Shown here piece after piece: positions 1 to 5,771 of a DNA stretch of 5,967 nucleotides. Source of the stretch: Rhodothermales bacterium. GTDB taxonomy: Bacteria; Bacteroidota; Rhodothermia; Rhodothermales; UBA10348. The stretch spans positions 1-5,967 of the forward strand of contig JABDJZ010000423.1 in the NCBI GenBank assembly GCA_013003255.1, written 5' to 3'. The notes under the pieces were generated by a model that had not been told where the DNA came from, searched no databases, and saw only the letters and a program-made list of their open reading frames with translations. Both the position numbers and the translations under genes were made by a program. How positions within the stretch are numbered: the stretch's first letter is position 1; each line of letters starts with the position of its first letter.

Positions 1-1
1 T

Positions 2-163
2 CCGGAGCAATCCGACACCACGGCTGCGGTAATCACCGCCATGGCAATCGCCGAGGAACTGTTTCTGGAGCGAGCCACGCGCGAAGATGTGCGGGAGAGC
101 GTGGAGACGGAACTGAGCGAACTGGAGCACCTGCTGGCCGATGCGCTGACCGCCAAGCGGTAG
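2..163 (+). CDS. zapA: Cell division protein ZapA-like, C-terminal end (partial, 5' end outside window)
   Basis: Frame 2 is open from the left edge to TAG at 161-163, giving 53 residues. The stretch AAVITAMAIAEELFLERA followed by a long Glu/Leu-rich helix resembles the ZapA C-terminal half, where a motif of the form VAVLAALNIADEL leads into the coiled-coil dimerisation helix. ZapA is a small (about 100-residue) cytoplasmic protein that binds and bundles FtsZ filaments at the division site. The FtsZ-binding N-terminal domain would lie upstream of the window. The context supports the call: in Bacteroidota zapA commonly precedes rny, and in gammaproteobacteria zapA sits directly upstream of the 6S RNA gene. 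A structured RNA and rny follow here. The identification rests on a short fragment plus synteny, so another small coiled-coil protein is not excluded. Confidence 0.72.
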   Translation, partial: PEQSDTTAAVITAMAIAEELFLERATREDVRESVETELSELEHLLADALTAKR

Positions 164-218
164 CCGCTGGCCGCACCGGTCTTCCGTCCACGTGATCATC
201 CGGTCAACTCGACCCTTC

Positions 219-238
219 GGCCTTGCGAATCGAAGGCC
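219..238. repeat. Perfect 6-bp inverted repeat downstream of zapA, overlapping the RNA promoter
   Basis: GGCCTT (219-224) and AAGGCC (233-238) are perfect inverted repeats around an 8-nt loop. No T-run follows, so it is a poor intrinsic terminator for zapA. It overlaps the proposed -35 box at 223-228, so it could be an operator or simply chance in GC-rich DNA. Only the symmetry is seen; any function is inference. Confidence 0.3.
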
Positions 239-251
239 CTGCCGCTATCCT
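223..251 (+). promoter_or_regulatory. Sigma70-like promoter of the small RNA
   Basis: TTGCGA (223-228) matches the -35 consensus TTGACA at four of six positions. TATCCT (246-251) matches the -10 consensus TATAAT at four of six, with an optimal 17-bp spacer. The expected transcription start at about 257-259 coincides with the first base of the outermost helix of the RNA at 257. That agreement between two independent signals is the main reason for trusting it. Confidence 0.6.
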
Positions 252-256
252 CCGTT

Positions 257-448
257 AGCACTGTCCCGCCTGGAGCGTAAGTAAGAACCTTAATGATTTA
301 TGCTCGGGAACCCAACTTCGGAGTTGGACACCAGGCCCCAACCGAGTAATCGGCCCTGCTTCGGCAGACCGGGGAAGGTGGAAGATTCCGAGCGGTGCCC
401 ACTGTGATGTGAAGGAGGTTCTTCATATCAATCTTGGCGGGTAGTGCT
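257..448 (+). ncRNA. ssrS: 6S RNA-like regulatory RNA
   Basis: No plausible coding frame; the stretch folds as nested long-range helices. The 257-262 strand (AGCACT) pairs with 443-448 (AGTGCT); 265-270 (CCCGCC) with 436-441 (GGCGGG); 283-290 (AAGAACCT) with 416-423 (AGGTTCTT). Further in, 302-310 pairs with 386-393 (GCTCGG-AA against TTCCGAGC, G308 bulged). Between the last two helices lies an asymmetric bubble: an A/T-rich 5' strand (291-301) and a 22-nt 3' strand (394-415). The apical part holds hairpins 312-327, 342-353 (GUAA GNRA loop) and 356-367 (C-UUCG-G loop). A rod with a large central bubble, about 190 nt long, is the 6S RNA plan. 6S RNA mimics an open promoter and sequesters housekeeping-sigma RNA polymerase in stationary phase. 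Position next to zapA is the classic 6S setting. A promoter precedes it and a terminator follows. That an RNA gene is here is well supported; the 6S identity is inferred from shape and context, without a covariance-model search. Confidence 0.7.
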
Positions 449-454
449 CTTTTT

Positions 455-502
455 AGTCCCGGCAGGGGGTCGCGTGGCGGCCCCTTTGCCGGGACTTTTT
501 TT
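455..502 (+). terminator. Strong Rho-independent terminator after the small RNA
   Basis: AGTCCCGGCA (455-464) and TGCCGGGACT (487-496) are perfect 10-bp inverted repeats. The stem extends inward through the G-run at 465-469 against the C-run at 481-484, and an unbroken seven-T tract lies at 496-502. It lies just after the closing helix of the RNA and a T5 run (450-454), and should separate the RNA, and any zapA read-through, from rny. Confidence 0.92.
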
Positions 503-513
503 GTGTATCTTTC
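485..513 (+). promoter_or_regulatory. Possible Bacteroidota-type promoter for rny
   Basis: TATCTTTC (506-513) matches seven of eight positions of the Bacteroidota -7 element TAnnTTTG. A TTTG (485-488) lies 17 bp upstream, in the place of the -33 element. Transcription would start near 520, about 40 nt before the rny start codon. The upstream half overlaps the 3' arm of the preceding terminator. An independent promoter is needed if that terminator is efficient, but the element itself is weak evidence. Confidence 0.4.
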
Positions 514-560
514 TGTGAACATATCGCCCGGCTGACGCCTTCGGTGAGCCGAGCGGGGTA

Positions 561-2261
561 ATGGGGATGGAAGTCACGACGGTTCAAATCGTGGTCGGCA
601 TCGCCGTTGCGTTCGGGCTTGGATTCCTTGTCGACCGTTACCTGCTAAGGGTGGTCGGCCTTAATAAACTCGCAAACGCTGATCAGGAGGCGCAGAAACG
701 CCTCGAAACAGCCGAGCGAGAAATAGAAGTGCTCCGACAGGAGCGCATCGTCAAGGCTGAAGTCGAACTCAAACGCCGCGAAGCGGAGTTTGAGGAGAGC
801 ATGGAATCCACCCAGCGCACCTGGCGGCGGACGCGCCAACAGTTGGAGGAGCGGCACGATGCGCTGAATGAGCGCATCCGGCGCATCAACGACCGGGAGG
901 CGGTCGTTCAGGAGAGCTCTGATGCCGTCTCAGCCCTGACCCAGGAAGCAGAGACGCAGCGCGCCCTTGTCTCGGAGATGGCCACCTCTCTCACGGCACT
1001 TCGCGAGAACCTGGAATCATCCGCGCAGGACCTCCAGGCGCGTGAAACTGAAATGGCGCTCGCTAGGGTTGAGCTCGGTGCGGCCGAGGAACAGGCCCGC
1101 TCGCTATCCCGGCAGCTGCAGGCCAAGCTGGAGGAGGTCTCCCGGCTTACCGCCGAAGAGGCGCACCGGCAATTGGTGGATCAGATCCGGGAGGAGGCTG
1201 AAATGGAGGCCGCCACCCTGGTCCAGGAGGTTCGCGACAACGCCCGTCTGAAGGCCAACCGGGAGGCGCGCAAGGTCATCCTGACGGCCATTCAGCGCAC
1301 GGCCGCATCCCACGCCATCGAGAACACGGTCTCCGTGGTGAACCTGGCCAGCGATGAGATGAAGGGACGCATCATCGGCCGTGAGGGGCGCAACATCCGG
1401 GCGTTCGAGGCTGCGACCGGGATCGAGGTCATTGTCGACGACACCCCCGAAGCGGTCATTCTCTCCGGGTTCAACCCGGTCCGCCGCGAGATTGCCAGGC
1501 GTGCCCTCGAAGACCTTATTGAGGACGGCCGCATCCATCCGGCCCGAATTGAGGAAGTGGTCGAGCGCGTGCGTACCGAGATTGAGGACCAGATCCTTGA
1601 GATCGGCGAACGGACGGTCATTGACCTCAATGTCCACGGGCTGCACCCGGAACTCGTCCGTCACGTGGGCCGCATGCGCTTCCGAAGCAGCTACGGCCAA
1701 AATCTCCTGGCGCATTCCATGGAGACGGCACGGATTGCTTCCATGATGGCGGCGGAGTTGGGGCTGGATGTCGCCAAGGCCCTTCGTGGCGGCCTGCTCC
1801 ACGACATCGGCAAGGTGGTCGAGGAAGACATCGAGAACCCGCACGCATTGGTGGGCATGGACCTTTGCCGGCGCCACGGAGAAGATCCCGAAGTCTGCAA
1901 CGCCGTGGGGGCCCATCACGACGAGATCGAGATGACCTCCCCCCTCTCTCCCATCGTGCAGGCCGCTGATGCCATATCGGGCGCCCGCCCCGGTGCCCGG
2001 CGCGAGGCTCTCGAGTCCTACATCAAGCGACTCGAGAACCTGGAGAACCTGGCGAGGTCATTCGATGGCGTCGAGCGCGTGTACGCCATTCAGGCCGGCC
2101 GGGAAGTCCGGGTGATTGTCAATCAGGATCGAATCTCGGATGATGCCTCCGAGCAACTGGCTGTAGACATCTCCCGACGCATCCAGTCAGAGATGCAATA
2201 TCCCGGTCAAGTCAAGATCACGGTCATCCGGGAAGTTCGAGCGGTTTCCTACGCCAAGTAA
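561..2261 (+). CDS. rny: Ribonuclease Y (membrane-anchored endoribonuclease)
   Basis: Metal-dependent endoribonuclease that starts mRNA decay by internal cleavage at the inner face of the membrane. The 566 residues show the full family order. A single N-terminal membrane segment spans about residues 6-27, followed by a long Glu/Arg/Gln-rich coiled coil (about 34-240). A KH RNA-binding domain carries [12 protein letters not shown] at 269-280. The HD phosphohydrolase domain has H385 (NLLAHS), the H414-D415 pair in [10 protein letters not shown]452-H453 (AHHDEIEM) and D470 as metal ligands. A conserved C-terminal domain ends at YAK. The common length is about 520, so this copy is longer, and the excess appears to be in the coiled coil. 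ATG 561 is chosen because an in-frame TGA at 516-518 is followed by no other start codon; ATG 567 is the only near alternative. No strong Shine-Dalgarno is seen. The gene is intact, with catalytic residues present. Confidence 0.96.
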   Translation: MGMEVTTVQIVVGIAVAFGLGFLVDRYLLRVVGLNKLANADQEAQKRLETAEREIEVLRQERIVKAEVELKRREAEFEESMESTQRTWRRTRQQLEERHDALNERIRRINDREAVVQESSDAVSALTQEAETQRALVSEMATSLTALRENLESSAQDLQARETEMALARVELGAAEEQARSLSRQLQAKLEEVSRLTAEEAHRQLVDQIREEAEMEAATLVQEVRDNARLKANREARKVILTAIQRTAASHAIENTVSVVNLASDEMKGRIIGREGRNIRAFEAATGIEVIVDDTPEAVILSGFNPVRREIARRALEDLIEDGRIHPARIEEVVERVRTEIEDQILEIGERTVIDLNVHGLHPELVRHVGRMRFRSSYGQNLLAHSMETARIASMMAAELGLDVAKALRGGLLHDIGKVVEEDIENPHALVGMDLCRRHGEDPEVCNAVGAHHDEIEMTSPLSPIVQAADAISGARPGARREALESYIKRLENLENLARSFDGVERVYAIQAGREVRVIVNQDRISDDASEQLAVDISRRIQSEMQYPGQVKITVIREVRAVSYAK

Positions 2262-2330
2262 GGGTGAGATTGGGCGGCGGCCCCAGTGGCAGCGGTGGCC
2301 CCCCGTGGCCGCGGCAATCCTTGACCACGC

Positions 2331-2352
2331 GGGACGCCTCGCGCGGCGTCCC
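2331..2352 (+). terminator. Perfect hairpin in the rny-ccmF gap; possible weak terminator
   Basis: GGGACGCC (2331-2338) and GGCGTCCC (2345-2352) form a perfect 8-bp stem around a 6-nt loop, 70 bp after the rny stop. There is no T-run after it, so it is not a standard intrinsic terminator. It could act with Rho, protect the rny mRNA 3' end, or bind a regulator. The rest of 2262-2469 holds GC-rich repeats of GGCC/GTGG type (2272-2313) and the possible ccmF promoter; no coding frame is convincing there. Confidence 0.4.
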
Positions 2353-2418
2353 ATCTGAAATTCAGTGTGAATAGCCGCCTGTCGCACCGCTCTTCACCGT
2401 CTGTAGACACTACCCGGC

Positions 2419-2428
2419 TATCTTTTTG
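2419..2428 (+). promoter_or_regulatory. Possible -10/-7 element upstream of ccmF
   Basis: TATCTTTTTG (2419-2428) is an A/T-rich island in GC-rich DNA and matches seven of eight positions of TAnnTTTG. Transcription would begin near 2432, about 38 nt before the ccmF ATG. This repeats both the TATCTTT core and the distance seen upstream of rny. No convincing -33/-35 partner is visible, so this remains tentative. Confidence 0.3.
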
Positions 2429-2469
2429 CTCGGTACCCGTTCGATCTCCAACCGCCCCCCAAAGACGCC

Positions 2470-4914
2470 ATGATCGGTGCGATAGGTAAGCTGCTCATTC
2501 TGGTCGGGTTTGTCGCTACCGCCCTCTCGGGCTTAGCGTACTACCGGGCCGCCCAACTCGAGACCGGCAGCAATGATTGGCGGCGAGTGGGGCGCGGCGC
2601 CTGGAGCGTCATGGTCGTCGGCCTGTTCATCGCCTACGGGTTCCTGTTCTACCTCAGCCTGACGCACCAGTTTGAGTACGCTTACGTGTACGAACACACG
2701 GCGCGTGATCTCGGGCTCAAGTACCTGATATCGGCCAACTGGGCGGGCCAGGAAGGCTCGTTCATGCTCTGGATCGTGCTCAACGGACTGGTCGGATGGT
2801 CCGTGATGCGATGGGCACGCGAGTACGAAGCGCCCGCCATGGCGGTCATCGCGCTGTGCCAGGTATTCCTGCTATCGATGGTCGCCGGCCTGGACCTCGG
2901 CCTCTTCAAGCTGGGCGCCTCCCCGTTCCAGCTGCTCTCGGAGAAATTCCCGAACGCGCCCATGCTGGCGGCCGGTCTGGTGCCGGAGGATGGGCAGGGT
3001 TTGAATGACCTGCTGCAGAACTACTGGATGGTCATCCACCCTCCGACCCTGTTCATGGGCTTCGCTTCGATGATTGTCCCTTTCGCCTTCGCGGTCGCGG
3101 CACTCTGGAAGAAGCGCTATACCCAGTGGGTCCGCCCTGCCCTGCCCTGGGCTCTGTTCTCGACGATGATCCTGGGCATAGGCATCGCCATGGGCGGCTA
3201 CTGGGCCTACGAGACCCTCTCCTTCGGCGGCTACTGGGCCTGGGATCCGGTAGAAAACTCGTCCCTGGTACCGTGGATCATCGGGATAGCGGCCATCCAC
3301 ACCATGATCGTTCAGAAGCGAAGCGGGCGCAGCCAGAAGGCAGCCCTGTTCCTGAACATCCTGGCCTACATGCTGGTGATCTACTCCACGTTCCTGACGC
3401 GGTCAGGTATCCTGGGGGACATCTCGGTCCATTCCTTCGTGGACCTGGGGCTGTACAACCAACTCCTGATCTGGATACTGGCGATGGGCGTGGTGGGCTT
3501 TGGCCTCCTTGCCTTCCGTTACAAGGAACTGCCGACCCCCAAGCATGAGCCCGAGATGCTGTCGCGGGAGTTCATGATCTTCGCGGGCGCCCTCCTGCTC
3601 TGCGCCGTGGCCCTGGTTGTCATTCTGGGCACCAGCGCCCCCATCATCGGGCGCATCTTCCGGGACAACCCCTCCTCGGTCCCCATCGCGTTTTACAACC
3701 AGTGGACGCTTCCCCTGACAGTGGTGTTCACTTTCCTGGCGGGGCTTGGTCAGCTCTTCTGGTGGAGGAAGATGTCGCTGGATTCGGTCAACCGGGTGCT
3801 AACCCGACCGATCGTCCTGGCCGTCGTCGGCACCGTGCTGGTGCTGATGCTGACTCCGTTCGTTGAACAGTCCGCCGTACCCGCAGCGCTTGCCGCTGCC
3901 GGAGTTCCGGAATCCGTGCTCTCCGCCGGACTGGGTGATTTCTGGTCCGTCTATGGCCAGGGGCTTCTGCTGCTACTCCTGCTTTTCGTCTCCTTCTTCG
4001 CGCTGTTTGGCAACGCGGAAGTCCTGATCCGCATTACACGCGGCAATCCCAAACTGGCCGGTGGCGCCCTATCCCATGTGGGCCTGGCCATCATGATCCT
4101 CGGCATCATCGCTTCCAGCGGTTTCTCAGGCGCCATAGGTCAAGGTGCGGGTGTTCGCATCGGCGACAGTCGCGACAACTTCGTCCTTGAGCGGGGCCAG
4201 ACCCTCGGCGTGGATGGATACACCGTGACCTACAACGGACGGGACGAATCCAACGAGACCCGACCCGAATACCTCCTGGACTTTGTGGACCCCGAAGGGC
4301 GTGCATTCTCCGTCTCCCCGGTGGTCTACAAGAGCAACAAGGACCAGTGGATCCAGCATCCGGACGTGACCCGGTTCCTGGAGAAGGACATCTTCGTGGC
4401 CGTGTCCCCAAACATCATGCTGGGGGTTGACAGTTCGGAGGACGGAGGCACCATTACGCTGGCCAGAGGTGACTCTGCGACGGTCGGTTCAAATGCATAC
4501 TCCGTTCGCTTTGTGGACTACCAGTTGGATCATGACGGTTCCGATCCCGCGGACGGTGAAGTGGCCGTCGGGGCCATCCTGGACGTGACGGACCGCGCCA
4601 CGGGAGAGATCATCCGTGTGACGCCCGTCTACCGGATTGATGCCGAGCGTCGCGTGCAGGTTGAGGCTGAGTCGCTGGAAGAGTGGAACCTCACGTTCGC
4701 CTTTACCGCGATGAATGTGGATTCGGGAACGATTGACATCGCCATCACCGGCGTTCGCACCGCCCCCGCCGACTGGGTGGTGGTGCAGGCCTACGAAAAG
4801 CCGATGATCTCCCTGGTATGGCTCGGCATCATTCTTCTGTCGCTGGGCTTCGTGGTCTCGATTATCCGGCGCCAGCAGGAGCAACGGTACGCGTTTCTGC
4901 GCGCAACCGACTGA
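2470..4914 (+). CDS. ccmF: Cytochrome c-type biogenesis protein CcmF (heme lyase)
   Basis: Integral membrane core of the System I (Ccm) heme lyase, which with CcmH joins heme delivered by CcmE to the CXXCH motif of apocytochrome c on the outer face of the cytoplasmic membrane. The 814 residues contain about 15 hydrophobic segments and the WWD signature GGYWAWDPVENSSLVPW (253-269). By alignment of motifs to E. coli CcmF, all four heme-ligand histidines are present: H190 (HPP, transmembrane His 1), H277 (AAIHTM, periplasmic His 1), H321 (SVHSF, periplasmic His 2) and H536 (GGALSHVGLA, transmembrane His 2). The protein is well over the 647 residues of the E. coli protein; most of the excess is a soluble, probably periplasmic, beta-rich region at about 553-775 before the last membrane helix (777-797). 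ATG 2470 gives a typical N-terminus. No other ccm gene is in the window: rny lies upstream and a signalling gene downstream. The gene is intact. Confidence 0.96.
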   Translation: MIGAIGKLLILVGFVATALSGLAYYRAAQLETGSNDWRRVGRGAWSVMVVGLFIAYGFLFYLSLTHQFEYAYVYEHTARDLGLKYLISANWAGQEGSFMLWIVLNGLVGWSVMRWAREYEAPAMAVIALCQVFLLSMVAGLDLGLFKLGASPFQLLSEKFPNAPMLAAGLVPEDGQGLNDLLQNYWMVIHPPTLFMGFASMIVPFAFAVAALWKKRYTQWVRPALPWALFSTMILGIGIAMGGYWAYETLSFGGYWAWDPVENSSLVPWIIGIAAIHTMIVQKRSGRSQKAALFLNILAYMLVIYSTFLTRSGILGDISVHSFVDLGLYNQLLIWILAMGVVGFGLLAFRYKELPTPKHEPEMLSREFMIFAGALLLCAVALVVILGTSAPIIGRIFRDNPSSVPIAFYNQWTLPLTVVFTFLAGLGQLFWWRKMSLDSVNRVLTRPIVLAVVGTVLVLMLTPFVEQSAVPAALAAAGVPESVLSAGLGDFWSVYGQGLLLLLLLFVSFFALFGNAEVLIRITRGNPKLAGGALSHVGLAIMILGIIASSGFSGAIGQGAGVRIGDSRDNFVLERGQTLGVDGYTVTYNGRDESNETRPEYLLDFVDPEGRAFSVSPVVYKSNKDQWIQHPDVTRFLEKDIFVAVSPNIMLGVDSSEDGGTITLARGDSATVGSNAYSVRFVDYQLDHDGSDPADGEVAVGAILDVTDRATGEIIRVTPVYRIDAERRVQVEAESLEEWNLTFAFTAMNVDSGTIDIAITGVRTAPADWVVVQAYEKPMISLVWLGIILLSLGFVVSIIRRQQEQRYAFLRATD

Positions 4915-4927
4915 TTCGCTCAGCCCC

Positions 4928-4958
4928 TTGAGAAGCGGGTCTGGACAGCCGATACACT
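4928..4958 (+). promoter_or_regulatory. Possible promoter for the REC-Hpt gene
   Basis: TTGAGA (4928-4933) fits a -35 box at five of six positions. TACACT (4953-4958) fits a -10 box at four of six, but the spacer is 19 bp, longer than ideal. An AAAGG at 4967-4971, nine bases before ATG 4981, could serve as a modest ribosome binding site. The gap is only 66 bp, so co-transcription with ccmF is an equal alternative. Confidence 0.28.
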
Positions 4959-4980
4959 GGGTGTTCAAAGGCCCCTCCTC

Positions 4981-5724
4981 ATGGCATCCTCTCTCCGAAT
5001 CCTCGTCGTAGAAGACGACCGCGTCAATCTTCTCGTGATCACGAGAATGCTCCGCCGGCTCGGCTACGATGCCGATGTGGCCCACAACGGCATTGAGGCG
5101 GTCGAGGCCGCGTCAGGCACTGCCTTCGACATCATCTTCATGGACGTGATGATGCCCGAACTGGACGGGCTGGGTGCTACGGTCCGGATTCGGGAGCGCG
5201 GAGACTGCGGGAACCCCCGAATCATCGCCGTGACGGCCAACGCCATGGCCGAGGACCGGACCGCTGCCCTCGAGGCCGGAATGGACGAGTACGTTACCAA
5301 GCCCATTCGCCTTGACGTGATCCGGGACGTGCTGGAGCGATTCAGCGAAACCGCTCAGCAGCCGGAAGAGGCGGGTAAAGCGGAAGTGGCCATGCTCGAC
5401 ACCGCCGTACTGGACAATCTTCGCGAGATGATGGGCGACGAGAGCTACTTCCGCGAATTGGTTGCCGAGTTCGTGGAGAACACAGAGACCCTCGTGAACG
5501 ACATGGCGGAGGGTCTGTCCTCCGAGGACTGGGGGTCGGTGCAGCGCGCCGCACACAGCCTGCGCTCCACCAGCGCCACCTTCGGAGGCATGCGATTGGC
5601 CGACTGCTCCCACGCTGCGGAAGAAACCGCCAAGCAAGGAGCCGGAGATCGGATGCCCAGTTTGCTGACAGATTTGCGCCGAGAACGAAACCGTCTCTGC
5701 AGCCGACTACTCAGCGGTTGCTAA
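4981..5724 (+). CDS. Two-domain phosphorelay protein: receiver (REC) plus histidine phosphotransfer (Hpt)
   Basis: Cytoplasmic signalling protein of 247 residues with two modules. The N-terminal receiver (about 5-122) has the acidic pocket E11-D12-D13, phosphoacceptor D55 in FMDVMMPELDG, switch threonine T85 in AVTAN and K107 in YVTKP, so it should be phosphorylatable. A linker (about 123-138) leads to an Hpt helical bundle (about 139-240) whose phosphoacceptor is H192 in AAHSLRSTSATFGG. The usual HxLKGxS motif here has Arg for Lys and Ser for Gly, but the histidine is kept. There is no DNA-binding or enzymatic output domain, so it most likely passes phosphate between a hybrid histidine kinase and another receiver. 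No kinase is in the window, so the partner is unknown. The Cys- and Arg-rich C-terminal tail (DLRRERNRLCSRLLSGC) is less typical, but no frameshift can be shown. It lies 66 bp after ccmF and converges with the next gene. Confidence 0.9.
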   Translation: MASSLRILVVEDDRVNLLVITRMLRRLGYDADVAHNGIEAVEAASGTAFDIIFMDVMMPELDGLGATVRIRERGDCGNPRIIAVTANAMAEDRTAALEAGMDEYVTKPIRLDVIRDVLERFSETAQQPEEAGKAEVAMLDTAVLDNLREMMGDESYFRELVAEFVENTETLVNDMAEGLSSEDWGSVQRAAHSLRSTSATFGGMRLADCSHAAEETAKQGAGDRMPSLLTDLRRERNRLCSRLLSGC

Positions 5725-5743
5725 AGCTGGCAGTCCTTGTTGC

Positions 5744-5770
5744 GGGACGCATATGCCTCAGGGCCGTCCC
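5744..5770. terminator. Inverted repeat between convergent genes
   Basis: GGGACG (5744-5749) pairs with CGTCCC (5765-5770) around a 15-nt loop that itself contains the palindrome GCATATGC. It sits in the 47-bp gap between two convergent genes, where a shared two-way terminator would be expected. There is no T-run on either side, so efficiency as an intrinsic terminator is doubtful. Confidence 0.3.
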
Positions 5771-5771
5771 C

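Noticed and set aside
257..448. Signal recognition particle RNA, tmRNA or RNase P RNA as the identity of the structured RNA
   Set aside because: The conserved SRP apical loop, the tmRNA tRNA-like ends and the RNase P core motifs were not found, while length, bubble and zapA linkage fit 6S RNA.
298..522. 74-codon minus-strand ORF over the small RNA and terminator
   Set aside because: It is antisense to the paired arms of the RNA and to the terminator, its protein has no recognisable pattern, and the RNA structure explains the sequence better.
257..560. Riboswitch or leader controlling rny
   Set aside because: The RNA has its own promoter, closes on itself with an outer helix, and is followed by a separate terminator. 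No alternative antiterminator pairing with the terminator arm was seen. Attenuation of read-through into rny is not fully excluded.
1104..1919. 271-codon minus-strand ORF inside rny
   Set aside because: Long antisense frames are common opposite high-GC genes. The rny reading frame is intact and conserved, and the antisense protein shows no family motif.
2272..2313. GC-rich GGCC/GTGG repeats after rny as a designed repeat or a coding remnant
   Set aside because: The repeats are short and irregular, and are expected by chance in such GC-rich DNA; no frame is convincing.
3126..3548. 140-codon plus-strand ORF in another frame of ccmF
   Set aside because: Covers the WWD and histidine region of ccmF in the wrong frame; its Gly/Arg/His-rich product is typical of frame-shifted GC-rich DNA.
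4489..5085. 198-codon minus-strand ORF spanning the ccmF end and REC-Hpt start
   Set aside because: It crosses two well-supported genes and their gap, and its translation resembles no known domain; a GC-driven shadow.
5113..5637. 174-codon minus-strand ORF inside the REC-Hpt gene
   Set aside because: Lies wholly opposite confirmed receiver and Hpt motifs, with no independent support.
5650..5724. Frameshift near the end of the REC-Hpt gene because of the odd Cys/Arg-rich tail
   Set aside because: The third frame also reads through, but gives no better match to an Hpt C-terminus, so there is no positive evidence of a broken gene.
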